43,229 bases of DNA from JAAYAY01 sp964429355. GTDB taxonomy: Bacteria > Planctomycetota > Planctomycetia > Pirellulales > Thermoguttaceae. A program made the position numbers and the translations under genes. Shown piece after piece: positions 36,524 through 43,229 of the stretch. Where the stretch lies: positions 1 through 43,229 of the forward strand of contig CAYSCH010000028.1 in the NCBI GenBank assembly GCA_964429355.1, written 5' to 3'. Under the pieces are notes generated by a model that was given only the letters and a program-made list of their open reading frames with translations, made no database searches and was not told the DNA's origin. The stretch's first letter is position 1. Each line of letters begins with the position of its first letter.

Positions 36524-37453
36524 ATGAACTACGCAGACCGCTTGAGTGCCGCCGTCCAGCGATGTCAGAACCCCGTGCTGGTGGGCCTTGACCCGCGACT
36601 GGAATCCCTCCCTGCCAGTCTGGTCGCCTCGATAGGTAGCGCCACGCCGGCGGCTACGGCCGTGGCCTACGAAGAGTTCTGCCGCGGCGTGATCGACGTC
36701 GTCGCGTCCATCGTTCCGGCCGTGAAACCCCAGGCAGCCTTCTTTGAACAATTGGGCCCCGATGGCATGGTCGCCCTCGGCCGCATCATCCGCTATGCCA
36801 GCCAGGCAGGCCTGATCGTGATTCTCGACGGCAAACGCAACGACATCGGTTCGACCGCGGTCGCCTACGCCGAAGGCATTCTCGGCCCCGGCAACCAGAG
36901 CCCTTGGGGCGCCGATGCCCTGACCGTCAGTCCCTACCTTGGCGACGACAGCCTGCGCCCGTTCGTCGACGTCGCTGTCCGGCGGCAGGCCGGGATCTAT
37001 GTGCTCGTCAAGACATCCAACCCGGGCGGGGCGATGCTCCAGGATCTCGTCGCCGACGGCAAACACATCTACGAGCATGTCGGGAACTTCGTGAACCGGC
37101 TCGCTCAGGAATCACTCGGCCAGTGTGGCTACGGGGCGGTCGGTGCCGTGGTCGGGGCAACCTGGCCGGAGCAACTGTCCCAGTTGCGTTCCGCAATGCC
37201 CCACACTTGGTTCCTCGTTCCCGGATTCGGCAGCCAGGGCGGCACGGCGGCCGACGTGGCCGGAGCGTTCGACCACCGCGGCCTCGGCGCCATCGTCAAC
37301 AACTCCCGCGGCATCCTCTTCGCTTACAAACAGGCGCCCTACGCCCAGAAGTTCGGCCAGGCCCGCTGGCAGGAGGCCGTTGAGGCCGCCACACGCGATA
37401 TGATCGACCGGCTTGCCGCCGACACCCCCGCCGGGCGCCTTGGCAAGCCCTGA
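36524..37453 (+). CDS. pyrF: Orotidine 5'-phosphate decarboxylase, long (type 2) form
   Basis: The protein has 309 residues. GGAG lies 8 bases before ATG 36524; an upstream GTG at 36506 is less likely. LVGLDPRLESLP opens the barrel, and the catalytic block LDGKRNDIGSTA carries Lys104 and Asp107. FLVPGFGSQGG and NNSRGILFAY form the phosphate-binding end. Length and motifs are those of the type 2 family found in actinobacteria, planctomycetes and others. It performs the last step of UMP synthesis in the cytosol. No other pyrimidine genes are near. Confidence 0.96.
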   Translation: MNYADRLSAAVQRCQNPVLVGLDPRLESLPASLVASIGSATPAATAVAYEEFCRGVIDVVASIVPAVKPQAAFFEQLGPDGMVALGRIIRYASQAGLIVILDGKRNDIGSTAVAYAEGILGPGNQSPWGADALTVSPYLGDDSLRPFVDVAVRRQAGIYVLVKTSNPGGAMLQDLVADGKHIYEHVGNFVNRLAQESLGQCGYGAVGAVVGATWPEQLSQLRSAMPHTWFLVPGFGSQGGTAADVAGAFDHRGLGAIVNNSRGILFAYKQAPYAQKFGQARWQEAVEAATRDMIDRLAADTPAGRLGKP

Positions 37454-37479
37454 CCGCCGCATAGAATTCAAAGAACCCC

Positions 37480-37805
37480 GTAGCCGAATTCGCCAGTCCG
37501 TAGCTGAAGTCGCCAGACTCTGCCCCGTAGCCGAATCCGCCAGACTCTGCCCCGTAGCTGAAGTCGCCAGACTTTGGCCCCCCAAGTCGCCAGATGTATC
37601 CGAATTCACCCGACTCTGCCCCGTAGCCGAATTCGCCAGACTTTGCCCCGTAGCCGAATTCGCCAGAATTTGGCCCGTAGCTGAAGTCGCCAGACTTTGG
37701 CCCCCCAAGTCGCCAGATGTATCCGAATTCACCCGACTTTGCCCCGCAGTCGAATTCGCCAGACTTTGGTCCGTAGCCGAATTCGCCAGAATTTGGCCCC
37801 CAGCA
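37480..37805. repeat. 27-bp minisatellite with a 123-bp higher-order unit
   Basis: The consensus is about CCGTAGCCGAATTCGCCAGA followed by CTTTGCC, with variants (GAAGTC for GAATTC, GAATTTGG for GACTTTGC). A longer unit containing CCCCAAGTCGCCAGATGTAT recurs at a distance of 123 bases (37554 and 37677). All spacings are multiples of three, so frames stay open on both strands, giving false proteins with units such as AKSGEFGYG. I see no start or function and treat it as non-coding. Confidence 0.85.
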
Positions 37806-37827
37806 TTCACCCATCCAAATCCCAACC

Positions 37828-38487
37828 ATGTCGATTCGAACCACCACTCAATCCGTCCTTCTGTCCGGAACCCTCTGCTGGCTGGCATTGGCGTCAACCG
37901 GCTGCACGCCCCAGGGGCCATCTCGATCCGACCTGCTTGTTTCTCCCGGGGGAACGGCAGCCTACGGTTCCCCTGGGGTTACGGCAGCGTCTCCGGCCCC
38001 CGGTATCACTTCGGTACCGGCAGTCTCCATGGTTGAGGAACCCACGATGAAAGAATCCGCCAGCGTCCCCCCCCGTTTCCCTGTTCAAAAAACCGACGAC
38101 GAGTGGAAGGCCCTTCTCACGCCGGACCAATATCGGATCACGCGTTTGAAGGGAACCGAGCGGGCTTTCACCGGCGAGTATTGGAAGACCAAGACGCCTG
38201 GCACCTATCAGTGTGTCGGCTGCGGTCGCGACCTGTTCGTTTCCGACGCCAAATTCGATTCGGGTTGCGGTTGGCCCAGCTTCTTCCAGGCCGTCGACGA
38301 AAAGGCCATCACCACCCAGCCCGATAACTCCATCCCACCCCCCCGTGTCGAGATCATGTGCAGCAACTGCGGCGCTCACCTCGGCCACGTTTTCGACGAC
38401 GGTCCGCCCCCAACCGGCTTGCGATTCTGCGTCAACTCCGGCTCCGTCAAACTCATCGAAAGACCGTCCGAGTCGGACAAGAAGTAG
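37828..38487 (+). CDS. msrB: Lipoprotein peptide-methionine (R)-S-oxide reductase
   Basis: The protein has 219 residues. A lipoprotein signal ends at LALASTGC (Cys26), followed by a Pro/Gly/Ser linker to about residue 85. The MsrB core shows zinc ligands Cys129, Cys132 (CVGC), Cys178 and Cys181 (CSNC), Cys147 in SGCGWPSF, and catalytic Cys201 in RFCVNSGSVK. It repairs oxidised methionine in exported proteins, acting at the cell envelope. The electron donor is unknown; a periplasmic thioredoxin would be expected. The gene lies after the minisatellite. Confidence 0.93.
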   Translation: MSIRTTTQSVLLSGTLCWLALASTGCTPQGPSRSDLLVSPGGTAAYGSPGVTAASPAPGITSVPAVSMVEEPTMKESASVPPRFPVQKTDDEWKALLTPDQYRITRLKGTERAFTGEYWKTKTPGTYQCVGCGRDLFVSDAKFDSGCGWPSFFQAVDEKAITTQPDNSIPPPRVEIMCSNCGAHLGHVFDDGPPPTGLRFCVNSGSVKLIERPSESDKK

Positions 38488-38630
38488 CCCGGATGCCTCC
38501 CAAGGCCATGAGTTAATTCCGGCATCGCCGATATACCCATCCGTCAGCGATCCTTCTCCGCGGGAAAACGAGAAACCGTCCGAAAGTCCCGCCGAGACGG
38601 TAAGACTGCCTGACGAAGAAGGATCCACCG

Positions 38631-39950
38631 ATGTTGACGGGGGGCTGGACGCGTTGGAATCACGAAGTTACTGTTCACAACTGGAAGCCACAAAGTAGAT
38701 TCCCAAGAGCTGGCCGGCAAATGAATGACAATCAGTACGTTTCGGTGATGGGCGGGCACAGTTGGAATTGGTACTTTCCCGGCATGGTAGGATGTAATCG
38801 AATCCGAGCGGATTCCCAGGGTAACACATGGTTTATCGTTGGCCACGCATTTCAGCCCATTGGTCTGCTACATCTGAATCCATCGGATCACTGGCATTTT
38901 GAGGGTGTCGAAGGGTGCGTGTATTACGAGAATGCCCCTCCGCAATGCTACTTGTCAGATGTTGGATGGACGGGAGATTTCGCGACCGTTCCTCATTCTC
39001 GCGCCCTATGGGCTGCGAATACGACGTCATTAGCTTTTCTTTCACCGCACGCCACAGCTTTCGGCACTAACATCGGGTTATTCGTCACTCAAGCGGAAGG
39101 GGAGACCATTCACTTCAATACGCAGAACTCGGATCTGCTGTCGGATTCGGTCTCTGCCGTTCACGTCGATCGCCAGGGGTGCGTTTGGATCGGGTATCGT
39201 TGGGATGAAGATGACAAGACACCGCACGAGGTTGTCATAGAAAGATGTAGTCATGTCTCGTGCTTCCGCAATCTTCTGGCCTCTCCCCGAGCCCACCACT
39301 TTTCACTTGGGGCATACCACAATCCGCCCTTCATAAGAGAGGCGGGCGTTGAGGATATATCTCACGACGGTTCGGACCGAATCTGGATTCAAACAAAGGA
39401 CAAGCGGCTTCTGACCATCGCAAACGACGGTTCGCTGGATTTGTTGCTGGAAAGCGACGAGTTGCTCTTGCCCTGTTTTGTTGCAGACAATCGGGGCCGT
39501 CTGCTTGTGGTCGGGGAGTCAAAGCTCTGGCAGGTGAACGGTTCGGGGGCAATTGAGGAACTGGATATACTTCCGCGAGCCGTAGAGAGCCTCAAACACG
39601 AATGGGAACTGAACTGCAGTGACGCAGCATTTGACAAGGAAGGGGCGATTTGGATTGTCGCAAGAGGTACATCAGAGCATACCCCCGAATGTGGATATGA
39701 GTTTGTTCTGATTGTGGTCAAAGATGAACAAGTCATCGCGTTGACTCCGTACCGGCACTTCTTTCTTGGAGGGACTGCGAGCATTTCACCCGTGACAATC
39801 GAGTGTGATTGGAAAGGTCGGTTATGGGTCGGCACTCACGACCAGGGCATATTCTCGATTCAACCTGTCCAGGGTTGGAGTGGCGGACACACGTACCCAA
39901 GCTTCCATGTGTCGCGCGGCGCCCAAAATCGACAGTCTAGAGGCGATTGA
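38631..39950 (+). CDS. Beta-propeller protein of unknown function
   Basis: The protein has 439 residues. AAGGA 7-12 bases upstream supports ATG 38631, though the frame to about residue 30 is less protein-like and MNDNQYVSVM (38721) is an alternative. Repeats such as DSQGNTWFIVG, DRQGCVWIGYRW, DGSDRIWIQT and DWKGRLWVGT are blades of the two-component-regulator propeller (Reg_prop) type, in which aspartate and W-I/V-G recur. No signal peptide or other domain is visible. GC is visibly lower than in its neighbours, which suggests later arrival by transfer. Function not known. Confidence 0.7.
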   Translation: MLTGGWTRWNHEVTVHNWKPQSRFPRAGRQMNDNQYVSVMGGHSWNWYFPGMVGCNRIRADSQGNTWFIVGHAFQPIGLLHLNPSDHWHFEGVEGCVYYENAPPQCYLSDVGWTGDFATVPHSRALWAANTTSLAFLSPHATAFGTNIGLFVTQAEGETIHFNTQNSDLLSDSVSAVHVDRQGCVWIGYRWDEDDKTPHEVVIERCSHVSCFRNLLASPRAHHFSLGAYHNPPFIREAGVEDISHDGSDRIWIQTKDKRLLTIANDGSLDLLLESDELLLPCFVADNRGRLLVVGESKLWQVNGSGAIEELDILPRAVESLKHEWELNCSDAAFDKEGAIWIVARGTSEHTPECGYEFVLIVVKDEQVIALTPYRHFFLGGTASISPVTIECDWKGRLWVGTHDQGIFSIQPVQGWSGGHTYPSFHVSRGAQNRQSRGD

Positions 39951-40040
39951 AAATCGACATCCTGAGGAGACGAAGATACGGGAAGTAGGCTTCTTACCGA
40001 CTATGTCAAGTACGGCGTTACAGATGCCGATTACCCCGAC

Positions 40041-40643
40041 ATGCCACTCGGAGGCTGGGCCGGAACAGTCATCGAGGACCATAAGAACGGCATGTATGAG
40101 GTCCGCTGGAGCAAAGAGACGCTGGACGCCATTCATCCGGTCATCAAAAACCGGTGCGAGAATGACGGGCTTTCGTTGGAACAATACGGACTGTCGGAGG
40201 ACGACTTGGGACGGGATCAAGGCGGACCACTGGTAATCGAGCAACCCACCGAAATCACGACCAGACCACTCTCGGCGAAAGATGAAGATGACCGTGTCAG
40301 GATGGCCTTCGACCTGACCAGTAACGATCCGCTGCCCGACGTGGACGACGACACGCTGGAGACTTACCACGAGTATCTGTCGAAGAACCTGGTTCTGCCG
40401 TTCGATGCCGAGCACACCTCGGAGACCGGCCCGTTTTCCGACAGAACGATCCAGGTGAAGGTGACCGGCCTCGGTGATCCCGATGACGAACCGATGATCG
40501 ACGAGATGTACGGCATCCTGTGTGAGGCCCGACATGATCGCCGCACGGTGACCCTGCCGCTAGGAGAGTTAGAGGTGAAGAAAGGAAAACCCAATCGGCA
40601 GTTGGTGAAAGATTACTGTTACTGGTTCTGGAACTGGCGGTGA
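40041..40643 (+). CDS. Conserved planctomycete-type protein, probably 5'-truncated
   Basis: The protein has 200 residues. It starts at PLGGWAGTVIEDHKNGMYEV and ends KGKPNRQLVKDYCYWFWNWR. I recall a family of this pattern (IPLGGWAGT, TLDAIHP, PLPDVDDDTLETYH, SYWFWNWR) with about 15-20 more residues in front. The sequence before the ATG reads DYVKYGVTDADYPD in the same frame, matching that expected front, yet no start codon is present and a TGA closes it at about 39960. So the gene may have lost its true beginning. The function is unknown; an acidic protein, so calcium binding is possible. Confidence 0.6.
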   Translation: MPLGGWAGTVIEDHKNGMYEVRWSKETLDAIHPVIKNRCENDGLSLEQYGLSEDDLGRDQGGPLVIEQPTEITTRPLSAKDEDDRVRMAFDLTSNDPLPDVDDDTLETYHEYLSKNLVLPFDAEHTSETGPFSDRTIQVKVTGLGDPDDEPMIDEMYGILCEARHDRRTVTLPLGELEVKKGKPNRQLVKDYCYWFWNWR

Positions 40644-40644
40644 C

Positions 40645-40890
40645 TTTGTCTGGCGGACAATACTTCAAATTCCTCCCACGACTGCCGCTGCACTCATCGG
40701 CCCGATCCTCCAGCACAGCCAGCGAGCTTCTCTTCGTCTCCCAATGTCCGAAACCATCAAAGTAATTGTCGCCGGACACCTGGGCGATCCATACAAGCCA
40801 GTCATCCAAAGGACTCGTGGTTCGGTTCGTGGGAATGGGCACGTTGCTGAGGATCGCAATCGCTATCGAGAGATCCAAGAATAGCTCCGC
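40645..40890 (-). other. Possible coding remnant
   Basis: The minus strand reads ELFLDLSIAIAILSNVPIPT and then DDWLVWIAQVSGDNYFDGFG, HWETKRSSLAVLEDRADEC without a stop, with codon choice that looks genuine. It has no start or end of its own and lies between the truncated gene and the transposase remnant. I do not recognise the family. The rest of the space up to 41051 shows nothing. Confidence 0.25.
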
Positions 40891-41051
40891 ATCGTCGAGA
40901 ACGCGTAAAGGGGTCGGAAGTCGTTTTCGGCAAGATTCATGGCTGTGGCTTGGTGCGAGGGCGACCCTGGGGGCGAAATGTCGACTCCAGCCCAGATTGC
41001 CTGGCCGTACGCTACGCCCAGCGATCGTCGCCAAACGGCCGACCACGCACC

Positions 41052-41400
41052 TCACCGCACCGCCTCCAATTCCCCCTCCGACTGCGGCCCCCGCACCCAC
41101 TTCAGCCAGTTGTCCGGCATGGCCACGGGCCAGTCGCTGAGCCACGCCTGCACTGCCGGATCGGCTTGGCATCGCCGCCACAGGCTCGACCACCGCCAGT
41201 CGCAAAGATCCTCCACCATCTTCGCACGCAGCGGATTGCGCTCGATGTACCGCGCCACCGTCAGGAAGTGCTCGTCAGACTGCACGGGCAAGCACTTGAA
41301 GCGGCCCTGATAGATCGGACCGCTACCCGAGGTCCCGAGGTGTGGCGGTTCGGGTGCCAGCGCCGCGTGTGGGTGACCGTGAGCCGAGGAATGCGAGCGC
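41052..41400 (-). pseudogene. RAYT (REP-associated tyrosine transposase, Y1_Tnp) 3' remnant, frameshifted
   Basis: The last 86 codons read YQGRFKCLPVQSDEHFLTVA, RYIERNPLRAKMVEDLCDW, RWSSLWRR and the end KWVRGPQSEGELEAVR, the C-terminal half of the TnpA_REP family, with the catalytic Tyr probably in RYIERN. Just upstream, in another frame, RLTVTHTRRWHPNRHTSG (about 41340-41395) is the preceding block of the same family, so one indel separates the two. The N-terminal part with the HUH histidines is missing. It cannot be active. The open frame that contains it continues upstream into an unrelated secreted protein. Confidence 0.75.
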
Positions 41401-41795
41401 ACGATACGCCGGCACAAACGCCCGACCTGGGGCGAGTATACCCGGACAGACCGGATTCGTCTGTGCCACTCGATCCCGGCGCGGCGAACCGGCACGGCCT
41501 GCCCCGCCGAATCCCGCACTTCGACGTCCTCGACGGGCCACGTCTCGCGACCGGATTCGGCCAGGTCAATGCGGAGCGTCAGCGGTTCGCGTTCTGCATT
41601 GGGAGTCACACTGATCTCCAGCCGGAATTTCTCCGTCGAGCGAACCGTAAACGCTGCCGGCCCCTGGTAATCGACGAGTTCGACCTTCGCACCGGCCAAC
41701 GTGATCGGCGGTGCGGCATCCGCACACGGAGCTGCCAGGCCAATCGTTAACAGGATCAGAACCAACCGCCGAGTTCCAGGTGGTCGAGAAGGCAT
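41401..41795 (-). pseudogene. Secreted protein truncated by the RAYT remnant
   Basis: ATG 41795 with AAGGAGCG upstream starts a clear exported protein (PGTRRLVLILLTIGLAAPC, cleavage near ADA). About 80 residues of a beta-rich domain follow (ITLAGAKVELVDYQGPAAF and EDVEVRDSAGQAVPVRRAG) and then the sequence loses sense near IEWHRRIRS and merges into the transposase remnant. Only the N-terminal part survives. I do not recognise its function. The exact junction cannot be fixed by eye. Confidence 0.55.
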
Positions 41796-42027
41796 GGTTA
41801 CGTCGCGCTCCTTGTTGAAACGGGATCGTTGTCCACTTGTGCCGGGCCGCATTGGAAATCGCGGTCCGAGCCGCAATTGTCAAACTGGGCCGACACGACG
41901 CGGGCATTCAGTGCGCACTCGGAAACAACCTGAAACCCGCGCTCGATCCTGAGTTGGCGGCACACGATGTCAGAATCCACGCCGTTCTTGCACTGCAAAA
42001 AGTATCGCGTATCGAGAACTGGGCGAA

Positions 42028-42315
42028 TCAGTCGCTTTCAGGGTGCGGCCTGCGTTTGACGGCCAGCAGCAATGCAGCATCGGCACAGATCGCCTTGCTG
42101 TTGACGTCCAACAGAAGCCATTTGCCGTCATGGTAGGTCGTTGCCTCATCATAGGCTTTCTGGACCGGCGCGGACAACTCCTCCCGCATGGTCTCCACTC
42201 CTGCTCGTTCCTTCGCACCGAAGACGATGAGCAGCAGGCACCGCCCTTTTTCCGGGATCAGCGTGCAGAATGACTTGCTCTTCTTGTAGCGAACTGACCA
42301 GCCGTGCTTCTTCAC
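42028..42315 (-). pseudogene. DUF3788-family remnant (lacks N-terminal part)
   Basis: From GTG 42315 the frame gives KKHGWSVRYKKSKSFCTLIP, LLIVFGAKERAG and ends ALLLAVKRRPHPESD, the C-terminal two thirds of a DUF3788 protein. Family members usually have about 45 residues before the GWS(L/V)RY block. Here the GTG overlaps the stop of a DUF1330 remnant in another frame, so the missing part has been replaced. A short functional version is possible but unlikely. DUF3788 function is unknown. Confidence 0.6.
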
Positions 42316-42437
42316 GTCGATTCACTGCATCCTTCCACGATGATGGCCTTGGCGTGCGTGGATTGCTCTCTCAGGCCGGCAATGGCCTTGTACTCGGGCG
42401 AACTCCACCATTGCGCCACGTGATCCGAAGAAGGGAA
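42312..42437 (-). pseudogene. DUF1330-family C-terminal remnant hidden in another frame
   Basis: In the frame starting at 42437 the minus strand reads FPSSDHVAQWWSSPEYKAIA, then GLREQSTHAKAIIVEGC and stops at TGA (42312-42314). The FPS-x(6)-WW-SPEY and AIIVEG motifs are diagnostic of the DUF1330 end. There is no start codon, and upstream is a stop in frame. It overlaps the tail of the methyltransferase reading frame, which therefore is an artefact there. Confidence 0.65.
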
Positions 42438-43074
42438 CTACCCAAATATCGGCCGCGGCGACCTGCTCCCAGCGAGAGACCAGCGAGGCGATCCACTCGC
42501 GGCTGTGATGCCGCACGGCCACACCCTCCGACACCTCGAACACGCCGTAGGTTCGGTTCGGTCCCATATACCGGTCATATCGGTCGCGATTGCGCCGGTC
42601 GGTTTGGAGCCAGTAATCGCTGATATAAAGAAGCCCGCCGGGCCGCTCGACCCGGCGGAGTTCGTCGACGACGGCCCGCTGGTCGTCGTCTGCCGGGATG
42701 CACGTCAGGACGGCAAACAGCAGGGCCCCATCGAAGCTGCCGTCGTCAAACGGTACGCCCGGCGGCGCGATCTGCCGAAAGGACAACTGAGGACATAGGC
42801 CGCGGGCCTTCTCGACCATGGCGGCGGCCGGATCCACGCCAACCACCTCATAACCTTGTTCGTGCAGCAATGCCGCAACCCGGCCGTAGCCGCAGCCGTA
42901 GTCGAGAATCCGCGCACCGGGCGGCAGATATCGTCCGAGCCAGGTCGTGTTCACCGGATGGGTGAACGTCTTCGAAATCCCCTCCCGCTCCCAATAGGCT
43001 GCTTGAGTCTCGATCTCGGCTGCGGGCCGGGTTTCTATTCCCACCGACTGGCAGCGAGAGGACACCGATGTCAT
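42322..43074 (-). CDS. SAM-dependent methyltransferase, C-terminus replaced
   Basis: The start at 43074 (MTSVSSRCQSVGIE) is chosen as the first plausible Met; no strong ribosome-binding site. SAM-binding motif I is ILDYGCGYGRVAALL near residues 56-70, then VVGVDPAAAMVEKAR and FDGALLFAVLTCIPADDDQR. The class I fold continues to WIASLVSRWEQVAAADIWV. From about 42440 onward the frame crosses the DUF1330 remnant and the last 40 residues are not native. The enzyme core seems complete, so activity is possible. Substrate unknown. A dispersed repeat lies upstream. Confidence 0.75.
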   Translation of the reverse strand: MTSVSSRCQSVGIETRPAAEIETQAAYWEREGISKTFTHPVNTTWLGRYLPPGARILDYGCGYGRVAALLHEQGYEVVGVDPAAAMVEKARGLCPQLSFRQIAPPGVPFDDGSFDGALLFAVLTCIPADDDQRAVVDELRRVERPGGLLYISDYWLQTDRRNRDRYDRYMGPNRTYGVFEVSEGVAVRHHSREWIASLVSRWEQVAAADIWVVPFFGSRGAMVEFARVQGHCRPERAIHARQGHHRGRMQ

Positions 43075-43123
43075 GGAATCGACTTCGGCCCGGCGTGCCC
43101 CCCTCCGTGTCCTCCATGCTCTC

Positions 43124-43229
43124 TGTACTACTAACCTCAAAGATCGTGAAGTTTTTCACAAAGATCCGCGCGTTATCGGGAGCAGGCCATTCCAACCGAG
43201 CGGTAGCTCGTATTGGTTGGCGGCCCTGC
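43124..43229 (+). repeat. Dispersed structured repeat, copy 2 (reaches window edge)
   Basis: It matches 8760-8866 with near identity in the first 45 bases. Central hairpin: CAACC-GAGC-GGTA-GCTC-GTATT-GGTTG (43193-43219), outer stem GCAGGCC/GGCCCTGC (43182-43188 with 43222-43229). It lies upstream of the methyltransferase gene and may continue past the edge. Confidence 0.8.

Noticed and set aside
37480..37805. Possible CRISPR array
   Set aside because: The units are nearly contiguous with no unique spacers of constant length; no cas genes nearby.
37112..38036. Frames on both strands through the 27-bp repeats
   Set aside because: Openness follows from a repeat period divisible by three; the frames run into pyrF or msrB out of frame and lack start signals.
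1..43229. tRNA, rRNA or phage genes
   Set aside because: I looked for cloverleaf arms, ribosomal sequence and phage or integrase motifs on both strands and recognised none.

Overview
The window is about 43 kb of GC-rich bacterial DNA from a planctomycete-like organism (phylum-level inference, no marker gene searched). The reasons are a complete alternative complex III (Act) plus caa3 oxidase operon with a fused ActD-ActE, many exported enzymes of polysaccharide breakdown, an anaerobic sulfatase-maturating radical SAM enzyme, YVTN-propeller/dihaem cytochromes, and abundant intergenic palindromic repeats. Three 10-N scaffold gaps (877-886, 13971-13980, 35532-35541) each lie inside a gene and break its frame, so the source is probably a draft or metagenome-assembled genome.

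Layout. Positions 1-14167 hold mostly exported proteins: the end of a carbohydrate-binding-like protein, a GH106-type glycoside hydrolase, a minus-strand redox group (thioredoxin-like ferredoxin, Tat-exported flavoprotein, 79-residue CxxC thioredoxin), an alpha/beta-hydrolase esterase, an HD-domain protein, a HAMP membrane protein, a sialate O-acetylesterase and a double metallo-beta-lactamase-fold protein with a frameshift and a gap. Positions 14672-27632 are one plus-strand respiratory operon: ActA (pentahaem cytochrome), ActB (Tat signal, molybdopterin-type domain and Fe-S domain), ActC, ActDE fusion, ActF, a small membrane protein, SCO, CoxB with a C-terminal cytochrome c, CoxA (A2-type, YSHP motif), CoxC and a subunit IV. 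Together they would move electrons from quinol to oxygen. Positions 27847-36495 hold a 2-Cys peroxiredoxin, an ADAPAP-repeat lipoprotein, a deleted cytochrome pseudogene, a four-PAS histidine kinase, a MITE-like palindrome, a propeller/dihaem cytochrome and the radical SAM maturase. Positions 36524-40643 hold pyrF, a 27-bp minisatellite, a lipoprotein MsrB, a lower-GC propeller protein and a 5'-truncated conserved protein.

From about 40645 to the right edge lies a graveyard of gene pieces: a possible coding remnant, a RAYT (REP-associated tyrosine transposase) 3' remnant split over two frames and fused to a cut secreted protein, a DUF3788 remnant, a DUF1330 remnant and a methyltransferase whose end has been replaced.

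The most noteworthy unexplained signal is a roughly 105-bp element present twice (8760-8866 and 43124-43229). Its central hairpin changes by two compensatory base pairs between the copies. With the RAYT remnant and several GTAG/GGAG-led palindromes this suggests a REP-RAYT-like repeat family. That link is inference.
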